Shown here: positions 21,322-31,043 of the stretch, one piece after another
Layout of the letters: each line of letters opens with the position of its first letter
Position numbering within the stretch: the first letter of the stretch is position 1
Assembly (NCBI GenBank): GCA_963761525.1
Contig: CAVXHG010000004.1
Location: 186,001 to 250,000, forward strand
Reading direction: 5' to 3'
DNA: 64,000 nt
From: BOG-931 sp963761525
GTDB lineage: Bacteria > Pseudomonadota > Alphaproteobacteria > Rhizobiales > Xanthobacteraceae
Translations under genes and position numbers: made by a program
Notes under the pieces: model-generated
Database searches by the model: none
What the model was told of the DNA's origin: nothing
The model's input: only the letters and a program-made list of their open reading frames with translations

Positions 21322-22029
21322 TTACTCGGCGGCGATCGCGATAATCCATGCCGGGATCGTGATGCTGCCGCGTCCGAAAAAGGCTTCGTCGTCGAGCAGA
21401 TGTAATACGAACTGAACATGCTCTCGCTCATCTCGACATCGCCGGCGATCTCTGCCAAGCACCTCCCACGGATGAATGAGCGGGTTGCCGAGCATGGTGT
21501 GCTTCATGAGCCAGAGGCTGAACGGCAGGATGAACCGGCCGCCCCGTCCCGGCGGAACCTTGGCGTCCATGATGACAAGCCGGCCGCCGGGCCGAAGCTG
21601 GTTCCACACGTGCCGCAGCACGGTACGATGATGCGGCATGGTGTTGAACGACAGGCTGAACAGCATGGCGTCGAGCGGCTCCGGCGCCGCATATTCGGCG
21701 GCGTCGCATTCGGTCAATTCGATATTGCTGCCATCCATTGTCGTTGCGGAGCTGTTGCGCCTTGCGCAACATGCCTCGTGAGATATCGATGCCGTAGATT
21801 CGGCCGGCGGGATCCAACTGCGTCCTGGAGATGCGGAAAATTCCGGCCGGTGCCGCAGCCGATGTCGAGCACGCAGTCGCCGCGGCTCAGTCCCAAAGCG
21901 CGTGCGGCGTTCTTCCGCAAGATTCCACGGAACAAAAAACAGCCGATCGAATAGCGGTATGAGATGTGCAATACGATCATACCGATTGCTGACCGCACTG
22001 CGGTCGCAATCCACCCATTGATACGTCAC
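21322..22029 (-). pseudogene. Class I SAM-dependent methyltransferase, multiply frameshifted
   Basis: The Rossmann methyltransferase signature VLDIGCGTGRNFPHL and the following GRIYGIDISRGMLRKAQ are clear but fall in different frames. The C-terminal half, including NIELTECDAAEYAAPEPLDA and LRPGGRLVIMDAKVPPG, is in a third arrangement. Frame changes are needed near 21930, 21830, 21740 and probably 21450, where the MFSSYYICSTTKPF tail lies in another frame. The probable start is the GTG at 22029 after AGGGGCG. The corrected length of about 235 residues fits UbiE-like enzymes. Substrate unknown. Four changes in 700 bases is either a bad sequence patch or real decay. Confidence 0.7.
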
Positions 22030-22332
22030 GATTTCGCCCCTGCCCCTACAGCGCCAGCCGATTACTCGACTGTCACTGCATAATTCTTTATTATACGCGA
22101 CAGTATTCCGAAACAAGATTCATGTCTTGGCGTCGCGTGCTAATCGGGCGTCATATCGCCGCAGGGAACACAGGAAGACGGATCGCGAACCGTTCGTAGC
22201 ATTCCACCTGAAGCGATGTGCATTTCTTGGACACGATAGCACGTTGCAATCGAGTTGCTGGATCATGCTTGATAACAAGCAGACCATGCGTCTTGCGTCA
22301 CCCAACGCTGCGGTTGAAATTGGAGTTCAAGG
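22030..22332. other. Intergenic region without a recognised gene
   Basis: Divergent gap between the methyltransferase and the DUF2147 gene. It is AT-richer than its neighbours and contains short open frames on both strands without ribosome sites or family features. I see promoters for neither gene with confidence. Confidence 0.5.
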
Positions 22333-22902
22333 AATGCAAGCCAGATTGCTGATTATCTTTCCTAGCAATGATGTTGCTTGTCAGTTGCTGTCCACAGCGT
22401 GAGCGCGGACCGACGCCGCTCGGCCTTTGGCAAGCGGTCGATGACGACACCAAGCAGCCGACCGGCTGGTTCCTGATCACCCAGCAAGACGGCGTCTACG
22501 CCGGCATCATCGCCAAGATGTTCCTCAAGCCTGGCGAGGACCCCAATGCGGTATGCGATCAATGCAAGGACGATCGCCACAATCATCCGTGGCTGGGCCT
22601 CGAACTCATCCGTGGCATGCAGCAGGAAGAGCGCCGACAAGTACGCCGGCGGAACGATCCTCGATCCCCGCGACGGCAAGATCTACAAAGCGACGATGAA
22701 GGTCACGCCCGACGGCCAGACGCTGATCGTGCGCGGCTATCTCGGCGTCGAGAATGCTGGGACGCAATCAATATTGGACGCGGTTGCCGGATTCCGCCTA
22801 CAGCATGCTCGATCCGTCGATCAATCCCAATACTGCGGTCAACCGCCGCCGCGGCGCCAATGCGCGCCGGCACGCAAACCGGCAATCGCGCCGAAGCAAT
22901 AA
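22333..22902 (+). pseudogene. DUF2147 family secreted protein, multiply frameshifted
   Basis: Reconstruction across frames gives a protein of about 189 residues. With one C removed near 22361 the start reads MQARLLIIFLAMMLLVSCC, a good signal peptide. The DUF2147 core follows: GLWQAVDDDTKQPTGWF, DGVYAGIIAKMFLKPGE and, after a frame change near 22630, YAGGTILDPRDGKIYKATM, then DGQTLIVRGYLGVE. A further change near 22757 leads into MLGRNQYWTRLP, and one near 22860 into a Pro/Ala/Lys tail ending at 22902. Members are periplasmic or outer-membrane proteins of unknown role. It converges with hpnN, 20 bases apart. Confidence 0.7.
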
Positions 22903-22922
22903 TCGGCCAGGCCGTAATCGAC

Positions 22923-25522
22923 CTAGTTTTCGCGCGGCTTGCCCATCAGGATCGGCTGGAACAGGGCCGCAGCCGCCATCGTCGTCAGCAGCGAAATCGC
23001 CAGCAGCTTGCCCATGCTGGACGTGCCGGGATGGCTGGAAAACCACAGGCTGCCGAACGCCGTCGCCGTCGTCAGCGCGCTGAACGTCACCGCCCGCGTC
23101 AGCACCGATTGCAGCAGATTGGTCTGCCCCTCGCGCCAGGCCATGATGTAGTAGATCTTGAATGCGACGCCGACGCCGAGCAGCAGCGGCAGCGCAATGA
23201 TGTTGGCGAAGTTCAGCGGCATTCCGATCAAAACGCAGATCTCCAGCGTCACGACGCCGGCCATCAGCAGCGGGATGAGCGTCAGCAAGCACATCGCTGA
23301 TCCGCCGCAGCGTGATCCAGAGAATGATCGCGATCGATATCAGCGCGCAGCCGCCGGCCTCGATGAAGGCGGTCACGACGGTACGGCGCGCTTCGAGGAT
23401 CGAAATCGGCCCTTCGGTGGCATCGGGCGCGACCGCCAGAACGGCATGGGCAAACTGGCGCAGCACATCGTTGTTGTTTGGATCGCCCTTCGGCGCGACG
23501 TCGACGCGCGCCTGCCGTCCGGCGTTACCCAATCGCGCGCCAGATCCTCCGGCAGATTGTCGCGCGTGATCGTCTGTAGCCTGTAAGCAGGTCGCGCAAG
23601 TCGTCGAGCGTGGTCTTCAGCGGCTGAACAAAGACCGTTTCTGCCCGTTGCCGTGTCGCCGGATCGGCCTTGGCCAACGCAGCCATGGCGGCGGCGAGGC
23701 GGCGTGCCGCCACCGCTCCGGTGCCGGTGCCGTTCCCGGCGAGACGGTTGAGCGCATCCACCGTGGAATTGATCATGCTGACGGTCTGCGCATCCGAGGT
23801 CGGCGACGCCGGCGTCTTCGGATTAAGCGCGGCATCGAGCGTCTGCGCCGCATTGTGGATCAGCGTCAGCTTTTCGTCCTGATGATCGGGGATGAAAGTC
23901 GACAGCGTCGTCACCCGCGCCACCTCCGGCAGCGCCCGCAGCTTGGCCGCCAGCTGATCGGCCTGGGCCAGCGTCGGTTGCCAGCACCTCGATATCGTTG
24001 GCGCCGCTTTCCGGATCGCTCTTGAGTTCGAGATAGGTCGATACCGATTCGGCTCTTGGGGCTGCGCAGATTCATCGGATTGAAATCGAACTGCAGCCAG
24101 TACAGCAGCGGCAGACCGCCGAGCGACGACGAGCAGCGTTCCGATCAGGATCGGCATGCGATGCCGTTCAAGGAAACTGATCGACCGGCGCGAGATAGGC
24201 ATAGCCAAGCTGCTCCGGCTCGCTCGGCGGTTTGAGACGATGCTGAGCAGCGCCGGCAGCAGTGTGATGCTGGTGAAGAATGCGATCAGCATGCCGACAC
24301 CGGCAATCAGGCCGAGTTCGGACACGCCTTTGTACGCGGTCGGGCATGAACGACAGGAAGCCGGCCGCGGTGGCAAGCGCGGCCAGCGTCAGCGGCGCTC
24401 CGGCGCGCTGCCCCGATTGCAGCAAAGCTTCGTGCAGATTGTCGATTTCATGCCGCTCGGCGCGATAGCGCACACTGAACTGAAGGCCGAAATCCACGCC
24501 GAGTCCGACGAACAGCACGGCGAAATAGACCGATATCAGGTTGAGCGTGCCGACCATCAGCATGCCGACCGCCGCCGTGACGGCAAGGCCGACGACCAGG
24601 CTGGCGAATACCGCAAAGATGATCCGCCACCAGCGCACCGCCATCCACAAAATGAACAGCACGATCGCAATGGTGACGGTGGCGTTAAGACCGGCGTTTT
24701 CCTTGATCGTGCCGAATTCTTCGTCGGACATCGGCACCGGCCCGGTCAGCCGCAGCGCGCGCCTGATATTTTGACGCGAAGTCGGCATCCGTCGCCGCCT
24801 GCCGGATGGCGTCGCTCGCCTTCATGCCGGGCTCAAGCTCGGAATAGTCGAGCATGGCCTGGATGTTGATGAAGCGAAGCCGGTCGCTGGCGCTTGAAGC
24901 CTTGCCTTGCACCATGTCGTGCCAGGAAAAGCTCGCCGGCTGGTTGGCGTTGACCTTCTCGATGGCGTCGGCGCCAAGCGTCATCGGCCAGGTCATATTG
25001 TCGAGCGTGATCTGGCCGCCTTGCACGCCGAGCAGGCCGAATTGCAGCGCCTGGACGACGCCGCGCAGGCTCGGATCGCTGGCGAGCACCTGCACCAGGC
25101 GCTGCGCCTTGGTCAGCATGCTGAGTTGCGGCCCGAGTTCATCGGTCGATTCGAAAAGAAAACCGTTCTGCTGCGAAGAACGGGCCGCCTTTCGGCTGCT
25201 GGATCGTGCGGAATAAATCCTTCTGCTGCGACAGCCGCTGCACGAGAGCGTCGGTCGCCTCGTCGACAAGTTCCGGCGTCGGCGCATCGATCACCGCGAC
25301 GATCAGTTCGTATTGCGGAAACGCTTTTTCGAAAGCCAGTTCGCGTTGCCGCCACGGAATGTTGGTGGAGATCAGCTGATTGATGTCCGTCGTCATGGAA
25401 AAATGCGTCGCCGCATACCAGCCGGACAAGGCGGTCAGCAGCACGGCAATGCCGACCACCGGCCAGGCAAATTTGATGCAGATTTCAATCGCGCGGACGA
25501 CGAAGGCGGTGATGGTCTTCAT
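22923..25522 (-). pseudogene. hpnN: Hopanoid transporter HpnN (RND/MMPL family), heavily frameshifted
   Basis: The coding signal over 2.6 kb equals about 866 residues, the normal HpnN length, but at least nine frame changes are needed. It begins MKTITAFVVRAIEICIKFAWP (first membrane segment), then a periplasmic domain, then ISVYFAVLFVGLGVDFGLQF with following segments typical of MMPL pumps. The second repeat starts near ERHRMPILIGTLL and ends with the membrane block around PLNFANIIALPLLLGVGVAF, closing GKPREN. HpnN carries hopanoids from inner to outer membrane. It diverges from ispH, inside the isoprenoid/hopanoid block. The residues kept are well conserved, so clustered sequencing error is likelier than gene death. 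Confidence 0.85.
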
Positions 25523-25991
25523 GGGGCCAGTGAAAAATAACGGTCAAGAGGGATGGAATGATCGGTTTTAACTATCGTTTGAGGCGTGAAGAGAACGGCG
25601 AAACGGAGGCGCTATGTTCCACCCGGCCGATCTCCGGCAGAATTCGGCGGCGGAAGGCCAGTCTAGATGCCCCGAAATGCCGTAAAAGTGAAATCAAGTA
25701 TTTTTTCCTATCCTGAACGGGGCCGAAAAGCCAGCGTTTTAGAGCCTTTATAGATTGCCGACCTGACGCTGTGCTGGACAAAGGACGAATTTCCGCTCAA
25801 TGGTTCCCCAAAATAACTGTCTGCGATTGTCGGCTAGCCCGGGTAACCAGAAACCGGGGTTGATTGTCACGCAATCCTGCCGAAATAACCGGGACGACCA
25901 TCATGCTGGCGGTAGCCGGGCGCTCTTGCGGCGCATAGCCGCACACCGGCCTGCGACCCAGACCGGCCTACGACCAAGAGGTGACTTGAAG
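25523..25991. other. Divergent promoter region between hpnN and ispH
   Basis: 470 bases without a convincing gene. The right third has GC-rich short direct repetition (GCCTGCGACC and GGCCTACGACC near 25950-25975), and a ribosome-site-like GAGGTGA lies at 25978-25984 just before ispH. Both flanking genes must be expressed from here, but no promoter boxes stand out. Confidence 0.5.
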
Positions 25992-26951
25992 ATGAAAGTA
26001 ATACTCGCCCAGCCTCGCGGTTTTTGTGCCGGCGTCGTGCGCGCGATCGAGATCGTGGAACGCGCGCTGCAAAAATACGGACCGCCGGTCTATGTGCGCC
26101 ACGAGATCGTGCACAACAAGCACGTCGTCGAGAGCCTGAAGGCGAAAGGCGCGCGGTTCGTCGAGGAGCTTTCCGAAGTTCCGCCGAACGCGGTGACGAT
26201 CTTCTCCGCTCACGGCGTTGCCAAGAGCATCGAAGAGGAAGCGGCGGCACGCCAGCTTCCGGTTTTGAACGCGACCTGCCCGCTGGTCACCAAAGTGCAT
26301 AACCAGGGCAAGCGCTACATCGGCCAGGGGCGCCGGCTGATCCTGATCGGCCATGCCGGTCATCCGGAAGTCGAAGGCACCATGGGCCAGCTCTCCGAGC
26401 CGGTAACGCTGGTGCAGACCGAAAGCGATGTCGCAACGCTCGAGATTCCGGCCGATACCCCGGTCGCCTACGTCACCCAGACGACGCTGAGCGTCGACGA
26501 CACCCGCGGCATTATTGCCGCATTGCAGGAACGCTTTACCGACATCGTCGGCCCGGAAACCCGTGACATCTGCTATGCGACGCAGAACCGGCAGACCGCC
26601 GTGCGTGAACTTAGCAAGCTTGTCGACGTTATCCTGGTGGTCGGAGCCAAGAACAGTTCCAATTCAAACCGGTTGCGCGAGATCGGCGAAGAAGAAGGAC
26701 GGCCGAGTTATTTGATCGCCGATGGCAGCGAAGTGAACCCGGAGTGGTTCAATGACGCCAAGATCGTCGGCATTACCGCAGGCGCTTCGGCGCCGGAGGT
26801 GCTGGTTGAAGACGTTATCGATGCATTGCGCCGGCTCGGTCCGGTCGAGGTCAGCCAATTGACCGGACGGCAGGAAACGATCGAGTTCCGCTTGCCGGCT
26901 GAATTGACGGACGGCAGCGTGCGCGGCAGCCGCGCCGCGGCCAGCGCCTGA
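25992..26951 (+). CDS. ispH: 4-hydroxy-3-methylbut-2-enyl diphosphate reductase
   Basis: The last enzyme of the MEP isoprenoid pathway reduces HMBPP to IPP and DMAPP using a 4Fe-4S cluster. The three cluster cysteines are visible: C12 in RGFCAGV, C96 in NATCPLV and C194 in DICYATQ. Substrate-binding residues in GHAGHPEVEGTMGQ (121-134) and SNSNRLREI are present. The 319-residue length is typical. I chose the ATG at 25992 (MKVILAQPRGFCAG) over an in-frame ATG at 25800 because family similarity starts exactly there. The placement next to hopanoid genes fits its role as IPP/DMAPP supplier. Confidence 0.97.
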   Translation: MKVILAQPRGFCAGVVRAIEIVERALQKYGPPVYVRHEIVHNKHVVESLKAKGARFVEELSEVPPNAVTIFSAHGVAKSIEEEAAARQLPVLNATCPLVTKVHNQGKRYIGQGRRLILIGHAGHPEVEGTMGQLSEPVTLVQTESDVATLEIPADTPVAYVTQTTLSVDDTRGIIAALQERFTDIVGPETRDICYATQNRQTAVRELSKLVDVILVVGAKNSSNSNRLREIGEEEGRPSYLIADGSEVNPEWFNDAKIVGITAGASAPEVLVEDVIDALRRLGPVEVSQLTGRQETIEFRLPAELTDGSVRGSRAAASA

Positions 26952-27030
26952 TCGCCAAGAAACATCGCCAAGAAACACCGAACACTAACACTGAACACCA
27001 AAGACGAAATATCGAAAAGGATTAGTTGTT

Positions 27031-28194
27031 GTGACTGTATCTCTTCGCCAGATGACAGCGGTTGGTAGTTACATCGTGAAGCAGCGCCTGATGGGGCGTA
27101 AGCGGTATCCGCTGGTGCTGATGCTGGAGCCGTTGTTCCGCTGCAACCTCGAATGCGTCGGCTGCGGCAAGATCGATTATCCGGATGCGATCCTCAACAA
27201 GCGTCTTTCGGTGCAGGAATGCCTCGATGCCGTGGACGAATGCGGCGCGCCGATGGTTGCGATCCCCGGCGGCGAGCCGCTGATCCACAAGGAAATCGGC
27301 GAGATCGTCAAAGGGATCGTGGCGCGCAAGAAATTTGTTTCGCTGTGCACCAATGCATTGCTGCTCGAAAAGAAGCTGAATCTGTTCGAGCCGTCACCCT
27401 ATTTGTTTTTCTCGGTGCATCTCGACGGCATCAAGAAGCATCACGACAAATCGGTGTGCATGGACGGCGGCTTTGAGCGCGCCGTGGATGGCATCAAGGC
27501 CGCCAAGGCAAAAGGCTTTTCGGTCAACGTCAACTGCACCGTGTTCGACGGCCATCCGGCCGAGGACATCGCCGAATTCCTCGATCTCACCGAACAGCTT
27601 GGCGTCGGCGTTTCGATTTCGCCCGGCTACGCCTATGAGCGCGCACCGGATCAGGAGCACTTCCTGTCACGCCGCAACACCAAGGAACTGTTCCGCAAGG
27701 TGTTCGCGCTCGGCAAGGGTAAGAAGTGGAACCTGACCCACTCCGGCATGTTCCTCGACTTCCTCGCCGGCAATCAGGAATTCCACTGCACGCCGTGGGG
27801 CATGCCGACACGCAATGTCTTCGGCTGGCAGAAGCCTTGCTATCTGCTCGGCGAAGGCTATGCCAAGACCTTCACCGAATTGATGGAAACGACCGACTGG
27901 GATGCCTACGGCACCGGCAAGTATGAAAAGTGCGCGAACTGCATGGCGCATTGCGGCTACGAGCCGACTGCGGCCAACGCCATGATGAACCATCCGATTA
28001 AGGCGGCAATGATCGGACTGTTCGGCGTCAAGACCGAAGGCCCGATGGCGCCGGAGATCGACATGTCGCAGCAGCGGCCGGCGCAATACATTTTCGACGG
28101 CCAGGTGCAGCAGAGGCTGTCGGAAATCCGCGCCAACGAAGCCCGCGAGAAAGCGGCGAAAGAAGCCGCCCGCACGTCGGCGAGCGCCGCTTAA
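27031..28194 (+). CDS. hpnH: Adenosylhopane synthase (hopanoid radical SAM protein HpnH)
   Basis: A 387-residue radical SAM enzyme that adds the 5'-deoxyadenosyl group to diploptene, the first step to C35 hopanoids. The 4Fe-4S motif is C38-x3-C42-x2-C45 (CNLECVGC), and the GGEPL motif sits near residue 77. A C-terminal Cys cluster (KCANCMAHCGYEP) near 305-318 is typical of HpnH. The start is a GTG at 27031 (MTVSLRQM) preceded by AAAGGAT. It lies 80 bases downstream of ispH on the same strand, probably co-transcribed. Its usual partner hpnG is not found next to it or elsewhere in this window. Confidence 0.95.
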   Translation: MTVSLRQMTAVGSYIVKQRLMGRKRYPLVLMLEPLFRCNLECVGCGKIDYPDAILNKRLSVQECLDAVDECGAPMVAIPGGEPLIHKEIGEIVKGIVARKKFVSLCTNALLLEKKLNLFEPSPYLFFSVHLDGIKKHHDKSVCMDGGFERAVDGIKAAKAKGFSVNVNCTVFDGHPAEDIAEFLDLTEQLGVGVSISPGYAYERAPDQEHFLSRRNTKELFRKVFALGKGKKWNLTHSGMFLDFLAGNQEFHCTPWGMPTRNVFGWQKPCYLLGEGYAKTFTELMETTDWDAYGTGKYEKCANCMAHCGYEPTAANAMMNHPIKAAMIGLFGVKTEGPMAPEIDMSQQRPAQYIFDGQVQQRLSEIRANEAREKAAKEAARTSASAA

Positions 28195-28251
28195 TTCGCC
28201 TATCGGCATCCGCGGAGGCAGATGATCCGGTAATCCAGGATGGTTTGGTTT

Positions 28252-28276
28252 CGCGGCGCTCTCAAGGAGCGCCGCG
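28252..28276 (+). terminator. GC-rich hairpin after hpnH, possible transcript end
   Basis: Perfect 10-bp stem CGCGGCGCTC (28252-28261) and GAGCGCCGCG (28267-28276) with a 5-base loop, 58 bases after the hpnH stop and facing the convergent higA stop. There is no T-run, so it may act as a bidirectional, Rho-assisted or stability element. Flanking GGTAATCC and GATTACTGG suggest it lies in a larger dispersed repeat. Confidence 0.45.
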
Positions 28277-28359
28277 ATTACTGGATGCGCCGCCTGCGCG
28301 GGCGTGACGGTCAAGAAGCTTAAATTCCCGCGCAACCTGAGGCACAAAGTTCTTCTTCA

Positions 28360-28674
28360 CTACGCTGCTCGAGCACTTAGCGTCGGAATTTTGCTCACGT
28401 CCTCTTCGCGTTCGGCATGCCAGGTATCGTAAGCGCCCTGCATCCGTACCCACACCGCCGCGCCGTCGCCAAACAGCTTGCCGAGTTGAACGGCGATTGA
28501 CGGAGAGACCGGTTTGCGCTCGCGCAAGATGTCGTAAAGATGCTGGCGGGAAATACCGAGAAACTGCGCGATCTCGGCCTTGCTCCGCCCCGTCGCCGGT
28601 ATCACATCCTCCCGCAACAAGGCGCCGGGATGGGTCGGGCAACGGGCTGAATTACGCTTGGCGGCATGAGCCAT
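28360..28674 (-). CDS. higA: HigA family antitoxin
   Basis: A 104-residue antitoxin with the HigA-type start of the DNA-binding domain PTHPGALLREDVIPATG, then a helix-turn-helix from about residue 34 (KAEIAQFLGISRQHLYDIL) and NPxS-like PVSPSIAVQLGKLFGD. It neutralises HigB and represses the operon. The ATG at 28674 is preceded by a strong AAAGGAG; an in-frame upstream start overlaps higB and is disfavoured. The toxin gene ends 11 bases upstream on the same strand, the usual higBA order. Confidence 0.92.
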   Translation of the reverse strand: MAHAAKRNSARCPTHPGALLREDVIPATGRSKAEIAQFLGISRQHLYDILRERKPVSPSIAVQLGKLFGDGAAVWVRMQGAYDTWHAEREEDVSKIPTLSARAA

Positions 28675-28685
28675 GATATTCTCCT

Positions 28686-28973
28686 TTAGTGATATTGCTC
28701 GAAGTCTACACGGCAAGCGTCACCGCCTTCGAATTCGGAGACGTGATGCACCTTGGTCCGTTGATATGGACCGAATAGCGGGTTGGTCGAAAGCCCCGCA
28801 GCGGATGAAAATCAAAACCTGGGAGGTTGATTTCCTCCGGCCGCAGGCTGACATCCAGGCGGTCAAGCCGCCGTAAAATGCGCCCATGCATTTTTGCGTC
28901 GATTCTTCCGGCTTCCGGTCCGCCCAAGCTCCCAAAGCTCGGCAAGGCCCTTGCTTTTGAAACTCTTGATCAC
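28686..28973 (-). CDS. higB: HigB family toxin (RelE-like), frameshifted
   Basis: The protein is about 95 residues. The middle RIDAKMHGRILRRLDRLDVS and NLPGFDFHPLRGFRPTRYSV are diagnostic for HigB, a RelE-fold ribosome-dependent mRNA interferase. The start is probably the GTG at 28973 (VIKSFKSKGLAELWELG). Frame changes near 28920 and 28715 separate start, middle and end; correcting them gives the tail EFEGGDACRVDFEQYH and a TAA at 28686-28688. If the changes are real the toxin is dead while the antitoxin is whole, a common decay route; sequencing indels are equally possible. Confidence 0.82.
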
Positions 28974-28983
28974 ACCGCAAAGT

Positions 28984-29021
28984 GTAAGCTAAATGATGAC
29001 ATATGTCAACTATTAGCTTAC
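28984..29021. promoter_or_regulatory. Nested palindrome upstream of higBA, probable HigA operator
   Basis: A symmetrical 38-base element: outer arms GTAAGCTAA (28984-28992) and TTAGCTTAC (29013-29021) enclose the perfect 12-base palindrome TGACATATGTCA (28997-29008), with four-base spacers on each side. It begins 11 bases upstream of the higB start. HigA antitoxins bind palindromes in their own promoter, so autorepression here is the natural reading. The region is also the AT-richest point nearby, fitting a promoter. Confidence 0.75.
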
Positions 29022-29102
29022 ATAAAGAGCGAGCAGCCCGGATGAGCACAACAAAACTATAGACCAATCTCATTTCGCCTCGCTCTGCGTTACAACGAAG
29101 AG

Positions 29103-31037
29103 CTACATTCCCCACACGACGTGAGGCGCGTTACCGCTTTTCAAGTTGCGGTAGCGAGCCACGGCCCAGAGCGGGAAGAACTTCGAATAGCCGTGGTAGC
29201 GAAGATAGAACACGCGCGGGAAACCCGTTGCGGTGTAGCGCGGCTCGTCCCAGAAGCCGTCGTTACCCTGATGCGCGGTGAGATATTTGATGCCGCGCGC
29301 GACGGCCGGGTGATCGACCTCGCCTGCCGCCATCAGGCCGAGCACCGCCCAGGCGGTTTGTGACGCCGTGCTCGGCGCCTTCTCGTAGCCGCGATAATCA
29401 AGCTTGTAGCTTGCACCATCCTCGCCCCAGCCGCCGTCTTCGTTCTGGATGCGCACGAGCCAGTCCACCGCTTTGCGCATTTCCGGTGCGCTGTGCGAGA
29501 CCCCGGCCGTGTTAAGCGCGCACAGCACCGACCAGGTGCCGTAGATGTAGTTCATGCCCCAGCGGCCGTACCAGCTGCCCTCGGCCAACTGCACGCGGCG
29601 CAGGTATTTTACAGCGCGCCGGACCGACGCGCTGTTGGCGACGGTTTCACCAAACTGCGCCAGCATCGAAACGCAGCGCGCGGTGACGTCTTCGGTCGGC
29701 GGATCGAGCAAGGCGCCGTGATCGGCGAACGGAATGTTGTTGAGATAAAAGAACTCGTTGTCGGCGTCGAACGCGCCCCAGGCGCCATTCTTGCTCTGCA
29801 TGCCGACGATCCATTCGCGGGCGCGCGCGAGGCTCGGCTCGAAATCCTTGGCGCCTGATTTGTTCTGTACACGATCCATCGCCATGGCGACGACGGCGGT
29901 ATCGTCGACGTCCGGATAATGCGCGTTGGCGTACTGAAAAGCCCAGCCGCCCGGACGCAGATCCGGCCGCCGCACGATCCAGTCGCCGCGCACATCGAGA
30001 ATTTGTTTCGGCACCAGCCAGTCGAGACCGCGCTTGACCTGTGCCTCGGCCTGCTCGCCGCCGGCCTCAAGCAGCGCGTGACAGACGAGCCCGGTGTCCC
30101 AGATCGGCGACACGCACGGCTGGCAATACGCCTCATGCTCGTGCACCGCCAACAGCTTCTCGACCGACTTTCGCGCGATGGCGCGCTGCGGATGGCTCTC
30201 GGGATAGCCCAGCACGTCGTACATCATCACGCTGTTCGCCATCGCCGGGAAAATCGCGCCGAGGCCGTCCTCGCCGTTGAGGCGCTCGCCCACCCACGCA
30301 ACCGCCGCGTCAAACGCGCGTTGACGCGTGCGCCGGGGAAAAAACGGCTCGGTGGCGCGCAGCACATTGTCGACAGCGCGGAAGAACCAGAACCACGCCG
30401 CTTTCTGCTGCGGCGCTTTCGGCGCCGGCCCGATGCTCCGCGGCGGTTCGAGGAACAGTTCGTCGATACGCACACCCTTGGCATTGCGGGCCTGCGGCTT
30501 CTTCGCCATCAGCACCAGGAGCGGCACGATGACGGTGCGACTCCAGTACGAAATCTTGTCGAGGTGAAATGGAAACCATTTCGGCAGCAACATGATCTCG
30601 ATCGGCATCACCGGCAGCGCGCGCCACGAAATGAAGCCGAACAGCGCCAGCATGATGCGGGTGAAGACATTGGCCTTGGCGGCGCCACCGCGCGCCAGCA
30701 ACGCCTCGCGGGCGCGGCGCATGTGATCGGCATCGATCGAATCGCCGATCATCTTCAGCGCGAAATAGGCTTTCACCGTTGCGCTGATATCAAGATCGCC
30801 TTCCGCAAACAGCGGCCAGCCGCCATGCTCACCCTGGATGCGACGCAGATAGACCGCGATCTTTTGCTCGAGCGCGGCGTCGACCGGTTCGCCGAGATAG
30901 TGTCGCAGCAGGACATATTCGGCAGGAATGGTCGCGTCGGCCTCAAGCTCGAACACCCAATGGCCGTCCGGGCGCTGCAGGGCAAGCAGCGCGTCGGTCG
31001 CGGATTGAATACTTTGATCGAGGGTCGGGTCCGTCAT
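29103..31037 (-). CDS. shc: Squalene-hopene cyclase
   Basis: A 644-residue class II triterpene cyclase that folds squalene into hopene and hopanol. The catalytic acid motif DVDDT is at residues 376-380. Several QW repeats are visible, for example the regions around GEHGGWPLFAEGDLDIS, GMQSKNGAWGAFD, QLAEGSWYGRWGMNYIYG and NEDGGWGEDGASY. The membrane-binding segment around residues 125-175 is hydrophobic and aromatic. It is the last gene of the leftward hpnB-hpnC-hpnD-hpnE-shc operon, with six bases between it and hpnE. The frame is clean over 1.9 kb. Confidence 0.97.
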   Translation of the reverse strand: MTDPTLDQSIQSATDALLALQRPDGHWVFELEADATIPAEYVLLRHYLGEPVDAALEQKIAVYLRRIQGEHGGWPLFAEGDLDISATVKAYFALKMIGDSIDADHMRRAREALLARGGAAKANVFTRIMLALFGFISWRALPVMPIEIMLLPKWFPFHLDKISYWSRTVIVPLLVLMAKKPQARNAKGVRIDELFLEPPRSIGPAPKAPQQKAAWFWFFRAVDNVLRATEPFFPRRTRQRAFDAAVAWVGERLNGEDGLGAIFPAMANSVMMYDVLGYPESHPQRAIARKSVEKLLAVHEHEAYCQPCVSPIWDTGLVCHALLEAGGEQAEAQVKRGLDWLVPKQILDVRGDWIVRRPDLRPGGWAFQYANAHYPDVDDTAVVAMAMDRVQNKSGAKDFEPSLARAREWIVGMQSKNGAWGAFDADNEFFYLNNIPFADHGALLDPPTEDVTARCVSMLAQFGETVANSASVRRAVKYLRRVQLAEGSWYGRWGMNYIYGTWSVLCALNTAGVSHSAPEMRKAVDWLVRIQNEDGGWGEDGASYKLDYRGYEKAPSTASQTAWAVLGLMAAGEVDHPAVARGIKYLTAHQGNDGFWDEPRYTATGFPRVFYLRYHGYSKFFPLWAVARYRNLKSGNAPHVVWGM

Positions 31038-31043
31038 TGTATC

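Noticed and set aside
22127..22402. 91-codon open frame ahead of the DUF2147 gene
   Set aside because: Its C-terminal part is the misframed signal peptide of the DUF2147 gene; the rest shows no family features.
28686..28973. HigB as a clear pseudogene
   Set aside because: Frame changes are of the same kind as those in essential genes of the window, so loss of function cannot be claimed without better reads.
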